Shown piece after piece: positions 1-8,694 of a stretch of DNA of 64,000 nt (position 1 is the first letter of the stretch; each line of letters opens with the position of its first letter). Both the position numbers and the translations under genes were made by a program. The notes under the pieces were generated by a model. That model had not been told where the DNA came from. It searched no databases and was given only the letters and a program-made list of their open reading frames with translations. Location: NCBI RefSeq assembly GCF_026167665.1, contig NZ_CP098740.1, positions 1 through 64,000 of the forward strand, written 5' to 3'. This DNA is from Streptomyces drozdowiczii (GTDB lineage: Bacteria; Actinomycetota; Actinomycetes; Streptomycetales; Streptomycetaceae).

Positions 1-429
1 AGGCGGGCGGAACACGAACATGGCGAGCGCGAGCACCCCACATGCGGCATAGCAGCTCCAGGCGACCCGCCCGAAGAAGGGCCGGGCGGTCTCCTGGCGG
101 ACGCCGTTCAGCCACCGTCTGCTCTGGACGGGTGCCGAGCGGAGGGGTGTTCCTTGTTGTCCCTCGTCGAGGAATCCGAGCTCGCGCAAGGTCTCGACGA
201 AGGACGGCACGTCGACGGGCTGCCCGGCGTACTTTTCGGCCTCGGCAGCGGCCTCGGAGATCGTCGCGCCGCGCAGCAGGGTCTCGATGACCATACCGCC
301 GATCTTCGGAATGGTGACGAACTGTCCCGTTTCCGGGTCGCCCAGCAGGATCTCGTCCTCGCCCTCGGGCACCAGGCTCAGCGGGCGTAGCCGCACCGTC
401 GTCCGTGGGGATCCGTTCACCTCTGTCAT
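1..429 (-). CDS. PqqD-like N-terminal domain of a membrane protein (partial)
   Basis: The gene starts with ATG at 427-429 and runs off the left edge, so only the first 143 codons are seen. The first ~95 residues form a soluble domain containing a conserved-looking stretch around LLGDPETGQFVTIPKIGGM and a winged-helix-like tail ending in GFLDEG. This resembles the PqqD/leader-recognition domain found at the N-terminus of peptide zinc metalloprotease (M50-type) membrane proteins. A hydrophobic segment (VAWSCYAACGVLALAMFVF) begins near residue 122, at the window edge. Its ATG overlaps the stop of the upstream E1-like gene by four bases (ATGA), so the two are translationally coupled. The metalloprotease assignment is an inference, because the catalytic part lies outside the window. 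Confidence 0.6.
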   Translation of the reverse strand, partial: MTEVNGSPRTTVRLRPLSLVPEGEDEILLGDPETGQFVTIPKIGGMVIETLLRGATISEAAAEAEKYAGQPVDVPSFVETLRELGFLDEGQQGTPLRSAPVQSRRWLNGVRQETARPFFGRVAWSCYAACGVLALAMFVFRPP

Positions 430-1523
430 GCCGCGGGCACCCGTACTGGAGCCAGGGCGCAGACCGGGCAGTCCGGGTCCTTGTTGAACGGGATCCGGCT
501 GCCTGCCATGCCCTCGCGCAGATCGAGCCGGATCCGGGCGCCTGCGGCCAGCGGCTGCTGGAACCCGGTCAGGTAGCGGAGTCCCTCCAGCGCGATCAGT
601 GAGCCGATCTGCATGGCCACCGGACCGATGAGGGGGTTGGTCGTTCGCATGCCGTGCACGAGATCTTCGGCGGCGGCCGCACCGGTGCCCTCCTCGGGGC
701 GCTGCGAGAACTCGCACGCCAGGCAAGCGCTCATTCCCGGATCGACAGACATGTACGAGAGGAGCGTGCGGGTCGCGCCGCCGACGACCAGCGGCACTCC
801 GGCCCGGACGGCGGCCTCGTTCACCCACAGGCCGGCGTCCGGATGGCCGTCCAGCCCTCCAACCATCAGATCGACCCCGTCGGTGAGATCCGTGAGGTCC
901 TCGGGGCCCGCGACCCAGCGGTCGACGGTGCGTACCTCGATGTCCGGGTCGTATGCCCGCACCCACGCCGCGGCGCGCTCGACCTTGGAGCGGCCGACGT
1001 CCTCGTGCCGGTAGAGAAACTGGCGGGCGAAGTTGCGGGTCTCAACTCGGTCGTGGTCCAGCAGCGTCAATCGGCCGGCGCCGAGACCGGCCAGGCACTG
1101 CACGAGTGAGGAACCGCCGCCGCCCACACCGAGCACCAGGACGTGCGCGTCGCGGACCCGGCTCAGGAACTCCGTGCGATGCCGGTCGAGGTCCGAGAAG
1201 GTGCCGAAGAACGCCAGATTCGAGAAGTGCCGTTCGTCCACCGCCGGGTCACCCGTGAACCTGCCCTGTTCGCATTCGACCAGCCCCAGGCCCGCCAGGC
1301 CCGCCAGACCACTCTCGAGCTCCTCATCGGTCACCGTGACGCCGCGGGCGGCGAGTGCAGTGCGCAGCCCGGGCGTGCTCCGGGGCGACTCGTGGAGCAC
1401 GGAGAGAAGAGCCTCGACCTTCCCCTCGGGGTCGGCCAGCGTGATCGACTCACGGGGGTCGAAGACGACGACCAGGTCTTCCCCCACCGTTTGCCAGGAG
1501 CACTCCTTGAGCGCGACGCGCAT
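426..1523 (-). CDS. ThiF/MoeB/HesA-family E1-like adenylating enzyme with N-terminal leader-recognition-like domain
   Basis: The protein has 365 aa. I chose the ATG at 1521-1523 because the homologous region begins there; the frame stays open 90 codons further upstream but looks random. The first ~95 residues resemble the small winged-helix domain of Ocin-ThiF-like proteins. A Rossmann nucleotide-binding loop GVGGGG lies at about 132-137. The E1 acidic/arginine motif follows (LLDHDRVETRNFARQ, ~154-168). Two CxxC pairs (C267/C270 and C352/C355) are placed as in the structural zinc site of this family. Such proteins adenylate a C-terminus or present RiPP precursor peptides to a modifying enzyme. 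The coupled PqqD-type membrane gene downstream and the SARP gene upstream suggest a peptide natural-product locus extending beyond the left edge. The substrate is unknown. Confidence 0.8.
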   Translation of the reverse strand: MRVALKECSWQTVGEDLVVVFDPRESITLADPEGKVEALLSVLHESPRSTPGLRTALAARGVTVTDEELESGLAGLAGLGLVECEQGRFTGDPAVDERHFSNLAFFGTFSDLDRHRTEFLSRVRDAHVLVLGVGGGGSSLVQCLAGLGAGRLTLLDHDRVETRNFARQFLYRHEDVGRSKVERAAAWVRAYDPDIEVRTVDRWVAGPEDLTDLTDGVDLMVGGLDGHPDAGLWVNEAAVRAGVPLVVGGATRTLLSYMSVDPGMSACLACEFSQRPEEGTGAAAAEDLVHGMRTTNPLIGPVAMQIGSLIALEGLRYLTGFQQPLAAGARIRLDLREGMAGSRIPFNKDPDCPVCALAPVRVPAA

Positions 1524-1708
1524 CAATCCACTCGCTTTCGGCCTCAGCGGACCCCGGATCGCCCGGGGCGTGACCGCGACTGTGTCAACCGGCCCTGTAC
1601 TTCGGCTTTGACGGCACTTTGGGCTCGTGCCGGTGGATACGTGCGGTTCATTGGCCACGCACCGGTCCCGCCGGTACGGCACCCCGCCGCCTATGCGCGT
1701 CCGGTGGC

Positions 1709-4513
1709 TCAGTCCGCGGTTCGCAGCAGCTCGCGTACGGCGTCCGCGTCGGAGTGTTCGAGTTCGTCGAAGAGAGTGAGGGAGGCTTTCCACGCCTCGC
1801 GCGCCCCCGCAGGATCGCCGACTGCGTTCAGGGTCTCGCCGAGGCCGCGCAGGGCGGCTGCTTCCCCGTACCGGTTGCCTAGCCGGTGAAAACCTTCCCT
1901 GGACCTGCGGTAGCAGTCGAGGGCTTCGTCATATTGACCCAGGGCCCGGCGGATGACTCCGAGGGTCTCCCAGGTGAATGCCTCACCGAGCGGGCTGCCC
2001 TCCGCCCGGTGCAGTTCCAGCGCCTCGGTACAGCAAGCGAGTGCCTTCTCGTGGTCACCCAGATGGGTGTGGCACCAGCCCATGTTGTTCAGTGCGCCGC
2101 CCCACCCGGCCCGGTTGCCCGCCGCGCGCTCCAGTTCGAGCACCTGCTCGACACAGGTGAGAGTGGCGCGGTAGTCGCCCTGCTGCTCGTACGACCACCC
2201 GAGCGTCCGCAGTGTGTGGGCCTGGGCCGGCAGATCGTTCAGCTCGCGCTGCAGTTCAAGTGCCCGCGACAACTCGGCCCGGGCCTCTTCGTGCCGCCCC
2301 AACCGGATACCTGCACGGCCCGACTCGCAGAGGCACAGAGCCGTCGCCATCGGGTCCTTCTGCCGCCGTGCCGCGGCGATGGCAGTGCGCTGGGTGGCCA
2401 CCCAGTCGTGCCAACGGCCGCTGAGATGGAGGAAGTCCCCCATGGCCAGAGGAAGCTGCCAGGCGTGGTCGCTGAAACCTGCCGGCCCCGCCGCATCCGT
2501 AACCGCGAGCAGCACCGGGTGCTCCGCCTCGAACCATGCCATCGCCTCTTCATATCTCTGCGGGTGGTGGGGCACTGAGCCGGGCACGGCCGGTGACAGC
2601 GGCAGTTCGGCGCGGACGGGGGAGAGCCGCCTGCCTGCGGCGTGGGCGGTGTGCAGGAAGTGGTCGAACAGACGGTGCAGCGCCTCGGGCCGTTCTGGCC
2701 CGGCATCCTCGGTTGCCGCCAGCCCTGCGGCGTAGGTGCGCAGCAGGTCGTGAAAGGAGTACCGGCCTGGTTGGTGTTCGTCGATCAGATGGACGCGGGC
2801 CAATGAAGTCAGCGCCGCCGCGGCCTCTCGGACTGTCAGCTTTGCCAGTGCCGCCACCGCGGGCGCGGCGACGTCCCGGCCGGGGTGCAGCCCGAGCAGC
2901 CGGAACACCCGGGCCGTACCGGCATCCAGTCGGAGGTACGACCATGAAAGAACCGTGCGTACGCTGCTGACTCCCTCTCCTGCGTCCAGCGCGTCCAGCC
3001 GCACCCTGGTGTCTCGCAGTTCCGCCACGACGGCACTCAGCGGGAATCCGGGGCGGCCGGCGGCGCGGGCGGCGGTCACGGCGAGTGCCAGCGGCAGGCG
3101 GGCGCACAGGTCGATCAGCTCGGCTGCCGCCTCCGGCTCTGCGGAGATCCGGGCCGTGCCGAGCCGAGCGATTAGCATTTCGTGTGCCTCTTCGCGCGGC
3201 AGGACATCGAGAGAGACCAGCCGGGCCCCGTCGGTGACGGCGAGACCGGTCAGGCGGCCGCGGCCGGTGACGACCACGGCGCACCCGGCGCCGCCCGGCA
3301 GCAGCGGACGTACTTGGGCGGCGTCGGTGGCGTTGTCGAGGACGAAAAGCAGGCGGCGGCCGGCGGTCTCGGTCCGCAGCTGCGCCGCTCGCGCCTCCAG
3401 GGAATCCGGGATGCGCTCCGGTGGCACCGACAGTGCCTCCAGGAACCCGCGGATGGCCTCGCCGGGCGGCACCGGTCCGGCGGCCTGGTCGAAGCCCCGC
3501 AGGTTCACGTACAGCTGGCCGTCCGGGAAGTCCGGTGCCGCGCGGTGCGCCCAGTGCAGTGCCAGTGCCGTCTTGCCTGCACCCGCTGTTCCGGTGATCA
3601 CGCGTACGGCCGGTCCTGTTTCGGTCGCCGCGTCACCGGGCGGCCCGTCCAGCATCCGCAGCTCGGTGTGTCGTCCCACGAACCCCGCCACTGCTGCGGG
3701 CAGTTGACGGGGTGGCGCAGGCATCCGTCCGGGGCGGGCGGACTTCTTCGGTGTCTCGGGAGCTGCGAGCTCCGGATCGCCACGCAGGATGCGCTGTTGG
3801 AGCTCACGCAGCGGGGCGGATGGTTCGACGCTCAGTTCGGACGCCAGCAGCCGGTGCACTTCCCGGTAGGCGTCGAGCGCTTCGGCCTGCCGCCCGGACC
3901 TGTGCAGCGCGAGCATGAGCTGCTCCCACAACCGTTCCCGGAGCGGGTGCTCGCGTACCGACTGCCGAAGCTCCGGAACCAGTGCGGTGTGCAGTCCGCA
4001 GGCCAGGTCCGCCTCGATGCGGGCCTGGAGGACGTCGAGTCGCTGCTCGTCCAGCCGTGCTGCCTCCGCCTCTACGAGCGGTCCGGCCGGTACGTCGGCG
4101 AGTGCGGGGCCGCGCCACAGTGCGAGCGCCTGGGTGTAGAGAGCCGCCGCGCTTTCCGCGTCGCCGGCAGCCAGCGCGGCGCGACCGGAGTCGCCGAGTC
4201 TGGCGAAGACGGTGGCGTCCAGATCATCCTCGTCTTCGGGCACCATCTGGTAGCCAGGTGTTCGGGTGACGAGCAACCGGCCCTGCTGGTCGTCGAGCTC
4301 GCGGCGGAGCCGGAGCACGTACTGCTGGATGAGATTTGCGGCGGCTCTGGGTTCTCGCTCGCCCCACAGTTCCGTGCCCAGCAGGTTCGTCGGTACGGCG
4401 GTGTCGCGCCGTACCAGCAACGCGGCGAGCAGGGTACGTGGCTTGGCCGCAGAGATCGCACGCCAGCGGGTGCCGTCGAATATCTCGAGGGGGCCGAGGA
4501 TACGAAACCGCAT
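1709..4513 (-). CDS. AfsR/SARP-family transcriptional regulator with NB-ARC and TPR domains
   Basis: The protein has 934 aa. The ATG at 4511-4513 is used because the OmpR-like DNA-binding domain starts there (MRFRILGPLEIFDG). Domains in order are an OmpR-type winged helix (~1-95), a bacterial transcriptional activation domain (~100-245), an NB-ARC ATPase with P-loop GTAGAGKTALAL (~300), and a C-terminal TPR array with tandem repeats such as GWSYEQQGDY and GWCHTHLGDHEKAL. Large SARPs of this type activate secondary-metabolite clusters in Streptomyces. The gene lies 185 bp upstream of the E1-like gene on the same strand and probably controls that locus. Length and architecture match AfsR-like proteins, and no key motif is missing. 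Confidence 0.93.
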   Translation of the reverse strand: MRFRILGPLEIFDGTRWRAISAAKPRTLLAALLVRRDTAVPTNLLGTELWGEREPRAAANLIQQYVLRLRRELDDQQGRLLVTRTPGYQMVPEDEDDLDATVFARLGDSGRAALAAGDAESAAALYTQALALWRGPALADVPAGPLVEAEAARLDEQRLDVLQARIEADLACGLHTALVPELRQSVREHPLRERLWEQLMLALHRSGRQAEALDAYREVHRLLASELSVEPSAPLRELQQRILRGDPELAAPETPKKSARPGRMPAPPRQLPAAVAGFVGRHTELRMLDGPPGDAATETGPAVRVITGTAGAGKTALALHWAHRAAPDFPDGQLYVNLRGFDQAAGPVPPGEAIRGFLEALSVPPERIPDSLEARAAQLRTETAGRRLLFVLDNATDAAQVRPLLPGGAGCAVVVTGRGRLTGLAVTDGARLVSLDVLPREEAHEMLIARLGTARISAEPEAAAELIDLCARLPLALAVTAARAAGRPGFPLSAVVAELRDTRVRLDALDAGEGVSSVRTVLSWSYLRLDAGTARVFRLLGLHPGRDVAAPAVAALAKLTVREAAAALTSLARVHLIDEHQPGRYSFHDLLRTYAAGLAATEDAGPERPEALHRLFDHFLHTAHAAGRRLSPVRAELPLSPAVPGSVPHHPQRYEEAMAWFEAEHPVLLAVTDAAGPAGFSDHAWQLPLAMGDFLHLSGRWHDWVATQRTAIAAARRQKDPMATALCLCESGRAGIRLGRHEEARAELSRALELQRELNDLPAQAHTLRTLGWSYEQQGDYRATLTCVEQVLELERAAGNRAGWGGALNNMGWCHTHLGDHEKALACCTEALELHRAEGSPLGEAFTWETLGVIRRALGQYDEALDCYRRSREGFHRLGNRYGEAAALRGLGETLNAVGDPAGAREAWKASLTLFDELEHSDADAVRELLRTAD

Positions 4514-4722
4514 CCAACCTCCCGTTCTCGTACAGTGCGCGTGTGATCTTGCCACCGGCGGTCGCGATGCGCCACGTCGTTGTTGCGGTCACCGGCTGCG
4601 GTCCGGCCTGGGCTGTCGAGACCGTCGGTTCGCGGGTGTGGGCTGATGCCACGGGGTCCGGCCGGCCCGGGCCCCGTGGAACAGCGGGTGGGAGCCCGAG
4701 CGGTGGCCGGCCCCGGGCGCGG

Positions 4723-5100
4723 TCAGCAGGCCTTCGTGGAGCCGATTCCGTCCAGGTTGTTCTCGTAGATCCAACCGCTGATCTCGTCGCCGGTGAAGCG
4801 GTTGTATGCCCGGACGTGGTCCCAGATGTGCGCTGCGCTGTTGATGGTGTAGCAGTGCAGGTAGATGTAGTAGTTCCAGTCGGCCCGGCCAACGACACCG
4901 CAGCTGTCGTTCGGTCCGGTCCTGATCGGTGCGCCGTTGAGCAGTTCGTAGCGTACCGAGTCCACCCCGGAGTCCTTGTTGGACCACGACGGATGGGTGC
5001 AGGTGGCTTCTGCGGCAGCTGATGCGGAAGGCGCCACTCCGATGCTCATTCCTATGAGAAGTGCGGACAGTCCGGTCACAGCAAATCGGCGTATTTTCAC
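4723..5100 (-). CDS. Small secreted protein, SH3-like
   Basis: The protein has 125 aa from a GTG at 5098-5100. That start has an AAGGGG ribosome site ten bases upstream, which the alternative ATG at 5119-5121 lacks. A lysine/arginine start, a hydrophobic core (TGLSALLIGMSIGVAP) and an Ala-x-Ala site give a clear Sec signal peptide. The mature ~95 residues are rich in Trp, Tyr and Asn, hold four cysteines (CTHPSW, SCGVV, LHCYT and the C-terminal Cys), and end in a GWIYENNLDG stretch as in SH3-like secreted Streptomyces proteins. It is divergent from the secreted-protein cluster at 5449-6893 and shares a 350-bp promoter region with it. Function unknown. Confidence 0.75.
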   Translation of the reverse strand: MKIRRFAVTGLSALLIGMSIGVAPSASAAAEATCTHPSWSNKDSGVDSVRYELLNGAPIRTGPNDSCGVVGRADWNYYIYLHCYTINSAAHIWDHVRAYNRFTGDEISGWIYENNLDGIGSTKAC

Positions 5101-5448
5101 GCTCAACAAACCCCTTACCATTTTATGGTCGGTTTTTCTCAGCCGAGGACGAAACCGCCCATTGCTCGCAATGGGCGCCCCGACTCCTTGCCCGGGCACA
5201 CTTCCATGGTCCCGCCGGCAACAGCGAAGCCTTGAGGAAGATCTGAGCTTGCTCGAGGCACTCGGGAAGAATTTTGGCGGAGGGGGTTGACGGTGCTTCA
5301 GCGAATGGTGCTTCATATAGCGCACGACGGGTTACGAAGCGCCAACGCCTCATGCAGTGGCCCCAATTGATAGCCGCCACCGTCTGTTCCGCTTTGATCC
5401 ACGCCGTTTCATCTGACCGTGGGCAAAGATCTCTCAGGAGGCCCAACC
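5101..5448. promoter_or_regulatory. Divergent intergenic region between secreted-protein genes
   Basis: This is a 348-bp gap between the oppositely oriented starts at 5100 (minus) and 5449 (plus). It must hold the promoters of both transcription units. It is less GC-rich than the flanking coding DNA. The AGGAGG ribosome site of the rightward gene is at 5436-5441 and the AAGGGG site of the leftward gene at 5111-5116. I could not assign -10 and -35 boxes reliably. Confidence 0.4.
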
Positions 5449-5874
5449 GTGCGTTTTGCAGGAAAAGTTCTGCTCACTTCGGGGGCTGCGGCGTCACTGA
5501 TGATGCTGAGCCCTTCTATTGCTTCCGCAGCCTATTACGGCTCGGAAACGAACTACGCGACCACTGCGGTCCCCGGGGACGTCGACCAGCACTGGGAGGG
5601 ATCGGAGATCAGCGGAGCCTCGGTCTACTTCACGGCACTGGGCGACTGGTTCAAGGTGTACGACACCAAGAAGGACGGCTATTCGGCGGTCGTCGAATGG
5701 CGTGACCTCGATTCTTCGAGGACGGGGGCCTGCGTCAACAAGATGGGCGCGGACTCGAGGGGAGGGTGCAACAAGAATTTCACCGAGGGACACGAGATCC
5801 GGTTCAGGGCCGCGCTCTACAACAACGGAAACCTGGTGAGGGCAGCATCCGCATGGTCTCGCGGTTTTGCCTAG
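5449..5874 (+). CDS. Small secreted protein, paralogue 1 of a tandem trio
   Basis: The protein has 141 aa from GTG 5449, seven bases after AGGAGG. A Sec signal peptide is followed by a Tyr-rich mature protein. It shares a block with the next two genes: Gly-Asp-aromatic-x-Lys/Tyr-Val-x-Asp-x-Lys-x-Asp-Gly-x-Ser-Ala-Val (here GDWFKVYDTKKDGYSAVVEW), then a cysteine region ending in GGCNKNFTEGHEIRF. The two conserved cysteines (ACVNK and GGCNK) probably form a disulphide in the exported protein. No catalytic motif is evident. Genes 1 to 3 follow each other with gaps of 68 and 27 bp and may be cotranscribed. Confidence 0.75.
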   Translation: MRFAGKVLLTSGAAASLMMLSPSIASAAYYGSETNYATTAVPGDVDQHWEGSEISGASVYFTALGDWFKVYDTKKDGYSAVVEWRDLDSSRTGACVNKMGADSRGGCNKNFTEGHEIRFRAALYNNGNLVRAASAWSRGFA

Positions 5875-5942
5875 ACCAGTCGCTGCGCCCCGCGAAGCAG
5901 CCGTCAAGAAAAGAAAATCTCACGCACTCCGTCGGAGGTTCC

Positions 5943-6410
5943 GTGCGAAGAAGAAGGCTCACATCGTCCGCAGGTGTGCTGATCGCCGCGTTGGTGACCC
6001 TTTTAGGGATCGGTAACGCCCCCGCCTACGCCATTTCCTGGCCGATCAATGACCGCGTCGCCGTGGAGAAGGACCTGGGAAAACCCAGTTCGGCCCCGCC
6101 CAACGCCGCCGTCTGTTCAACTCTGACGTTCATCTATGCCCATGCGTGCTTTGTGGCGGACGGTGACTATCTCTACGTGCTGGACAAGAAAGCCGACGGG
6201 CACTCGGCCGTCGCCCTCTGGGAGGACTACACAGCGAACGACCAGCTGTGGCGTCAGGGTATCTGCCGCAACGCCGAAGGCCAGGGCCATTGGGTGCGCT
6301 GCAACAAGAACTTCTACGAGAGCCACACACTCGCCTTCTCCGAGGGCAAGGCCGAAGGCTGGCGCGTTCTTGACTTCTACGGCTCGTTCAGATGGGTTCC
6401 GGCCGCATGA
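5943..6410 (+). CDS. Small secreted protein, paralogue 2 of a tandem trio
   Basis: The protein has 155 aa from GTG 5943, with GGAGG at 5934-5938. An RRRR start and a long hydrophobic core form the signal peptide, ending near NAPAYA. The mature part repeats the family block (GDYLYVLDKKADGHSAVALW) and the cysteine region (GICRNAEGQGHWVRCNKNF). Compared with paralogue 1 it has two extra cysteines (VCSTL and HACFV), consistent with a second disulphide. Start choice rests on the ribosome site and signal peptide; the frame is open 59 codons further upstream, overlapping paralogue 1. Function unknown. Confidence 0.75.
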   Translation: MRRRRLTSSAGVLIAALVTLLGIGNAPAYAISWPINDRVAVEKDLGKPSSAPPNAAVCSTLTFIYAHACFVADGDYLYVLDKKADGHSAVALWEDYTANDQLWRQGICRNAEGQGHWVRCNKNFYESHTLAFSEGKAEGWRVLDFYGSFRWVPAA

Positions 6411-6437
6411 CGCGATCACGAATCAAAGGAGCCCCGC

Positions 6438-6893
6438 ATGCGTAAGGCACTCCGAATCCTGGCTCTCTCGGCCGGACTCCTCCCACCACTACTGCTGACG
6501 TCACCGGCGCAGGCCAACCACGAGTGGCCGTGGAACGACATCGTCACCGTCGAGCACAACAACGGCACGAAGGTCAGTAAGCCCAGCCTCGCCGGAATGA
6601 AATGCAAGTTCGGCGAGAGCGCGACAGTGTGCTTCAAGCCGGGTGGCGACGTCTGGTACGTCCGCGACGAGCAGAAGGACTACCGCTCGGGTATCGCCAT
6701 CTGGGAGGACTACAACGCCAACGGCACGATCTACCGCCAGGGCATCTGCCGCAACCCCCACGGCTACTACACCTGGGCCCGGTGCAACAAGAACTACCAC
6801 GAGGAACACCTGATCGGGTTCGTCAGTGGCGAGAGCGATGTATGGCACGTCCAGGAAATGAATGAGCCCTGGCTCTACACCTCCGCGGGCTGA
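6438..6893 (+). CDS. Small secreted protein, paralogue 3 of a tandem trio
   Basis: The protein has 151 aa from ATG 6438, behind AAAGGAG. The signal peptide is short and clear (RILALSAGLLPPLLLTSPAQA). The mature part aligns with paralogue 2 along its length: GDVWYVRDEQKDYRSGIAIW, then GICRNPHGYYTWARCNKNY and an acidic/aromatic C-terminus. The trio therefore arose by local duplication with substantial divergence. A more distant relative lies at 18401-18847. Extracellular role unknown. Confidence 0.77.
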   Translation: MRKALRILALSAGLLPPLLLTSPAQANHEWPWNDIVTVEHNNGTKVSKPSLAGMKCKFGESATVCFKPGGDVWYVRDEQKDYRSGIAIWEDYNANGTIYRQGICRNPHGYYTWARCNKNYHEEHLIGFVSGESDVWHVQEMNEPWLYTSAG

Positions 6894-7299
6894 TCACCGC
6901 CGGCAGCGGTACGAAGCTCCACAGGCAGGGAGCGGCGGGGTGTCAAGTCCGCCACTCCCTGTCAGACGCCACGCCGCAGCATGAATTCTCGCTTCCACCA
7001 AGGCCATCCGCGACGAACGCCCCGACCGACACAGGAGAGAGAGTCCGCTCCACCCTGGGGAACCACGAGGACTAATCGAAACAGACGCAGCTGCCGCTGA
7101 CCGGCTGGCGGCCAACTCAGCGGGGCCACACCGGCCTCACTGTCACCGAACGCGCATTCTGCATGAGCACCGTATTCGCCTGAGGTCGGCCATGGACGTC
7201 GAGGCATTGTCCACACAAGTGAGCACCAGGGCCAAGGTCCGGGTGACGTCCGTGTTGATGTATATCAATGCCGCACGGCAGGGCGCTCCTGCGCGGTGG
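6894..7299. other. Intergenic region, no gene recognised
   Basis: These 400 bp follow the secreted trio. Frames on both strands are short and show no recognisable family. A terminator for the trio is expected here, but no strong hairpin with a T-run was found. Confidence 0.5.
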
Positions 7300-7505
7300 G
7301 GGCAGTGCCTTGCTGTCTCAGAACACCCATGAGGAATCTGCGCCGCTTCCGGAACCGGCTGGACGACGTCCCGGTGTTCGACAATCTGTTCGTCCTGCAG
7401 CCGCCAGATGTCCACGACTGCGACGCCGCGCAAGTCGTCACCGCTGAGCACGTGGTACTGCCTCACCACACAGTCGTCGTCTGCGATGACCCGCTTGAGG
7501 TCAAG
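7300..7505 (-). pseudogene. Remnant of a SnoaL/NTF2-like protein (C-terminal part)
   Basis: Read on the minus strand, codons from about 7500 give LKRVIADDDCVV, then VVDIWRLQDEQIVEHRDVVQPVPEA in order. This is the signature C-terminal region of SnoaL-like NTF2-fold proteins. An in-frame stop lies just upstream, and no N-terminal half of the domain is found in any frame, so this is a truncated copy. Intact relatives of the same fold sit at 7766-8662 and 41233-41682. Confidence 0.6.
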
Positions 7506-7765
7506 TCGTGCACCGCTTCAATGCCCCCGGTCGCAAACCGGATTAAACTGCCCCTGAATAGCTTCCTGTTGCGCGCAATAGCTCGTCGAACCCGGTGAAA
7601 GTACCGGCACTCCGGCACATACCGCACCGTCCTCGACGACCTCGTCACCGACACGGACCACCAAAAGTGTCGCACGCGGTCCCCCGACATCGAACAGTTC
7701 ACAATGCCTGACGGCTCAACGATCTCCTTGACTACAGACCGTAGTGCGCGATGCGCATCCTGTTC

Positions 7766-8662
7766 TCAGCGGTAGCTGACGTCGGCCAAGCCATAGGTGA
7801 GAGCGGTCACGATCGGATCGAAGTACTCTCGGTACTCGCGGATCCGTCCCTCGGCGTCGAACGTGAAGACGCAGATATAGGTGTTCTGGTACCTCCCGGT
7901 GCCCCCCTTCATTACGTTGTCAGAGTCGAACCGGGCGACGACGGTGTTGCGTGGGCCGTCGGTCCACACTTCGCGAAGGGGGAAGCTCAGCGTGTCGAAC
8001 AGTTCGGGAACTCCCTTCCAGTTGTCATAGATGGCCTCCTTGCCCTTGAGATGTGCGGGGAACATCGCCGTACCGAAGGGGTAGTGGTGATCGGCGTCTT
8101 CGGCCCACAGGCGCATCCAGGACTCGATGTCTTTGTCCTCCAGCAGTCGCAGGAACGTGCGTACCGTCTCGACGTTGCGGTCCTCGGTGCGCCCGGTGCT
8201 CGCGGCATTCGCCAGCCCTTGATTGCCGTCGCTCCAGGTCACCGTCATCTTCACGGAAGTGATCAGCCATCGGGCGCCAACGCGGGTCAGTTCCCAGCGG
8301 TAGTCGCCTCCGAGGATCCACAGCGGCGTTCCCTGTGCGGTCGCCAGACGATGTGTGGCTTGGAAGGAGGCGGTACACGTCGCCTGGTCTGCCTCGAGTT
8401 CCACAAGCTTATTGGCGATCAGGTGCTGGGTCGCGTCGAAGCGATCGAACGTTGCTGCCCAGGCATCGGCGATCTCCTTCGGCGTGAGCCGGGTGGGCTT
8501 GCCCCCGTTGAGGCTGGTGTAGTCGAGCAGGACCTTGTCGGCGAAGAGAGAGCGCAGCTGGTCCCATTCGCGGCGGTCGGCGTGCACCGCCATCCGGGTG
8601 CAGGTCTCGGCAACGGCGTACTTGTCGACGAGGGACTCGGCGGTTTCGGGCATGGTGGTCAT
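7766..8662 (-). CDS. Tandem SnoaL/NTF2-fold protein
   Basis: The protein has 298 aa from ATG 8660-8662, preceded by GGAAAG; a second ATG three codons later is possible. Two successive NTF2-like domains are visible. Domain one (~10-145) contains the helix AETCTRMAVHADRREWDQL and a strand ending in WLITSVKMTV. Domain two (~170-295) contains TVRTFLRLLEDKDIESWMRL and DAEGRIREYREYFDPI. Single-domain relatives act as small hydroxylases, cyclases or isomerases (SnoaL, PhzA/B-like). The fused double form probably folds as an internal dimer. It lies 32 bp downstream of the alpha/beta hydrolase gene and is likely cotranscribed. Substrate unknown. Confidence 0.8.
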   Translation of the reverse strand: MTTMPETAESLVDKYAVAETCTRMAVHADRREWDQLRSLFADKVLLDYTSLNGGKPTRLTPKEIADAWAATFDRFDATQHLIANKLVELEADQATCTASFQATHRLATAQGTPLWILGGDYRWELTRVGARWLITSVKMTVTWSDGNQGLANAASTGRTEDRNVETVRTFLRLLEDKDIESWMRLWAEDADHHYPFGTAMFPAHLKGKEAIYDNWKGVPELFDTLSFPLREVWTDGPRNTVVARFDSDNVMKGGTGRYQNTYICVFTFDAEGRIREYREYFDPIVTALTYGLADVSYR

Positions 8663-8694
8663 CCTGTCTTTCCGGGTCGAGCGGGCGGAATTGT

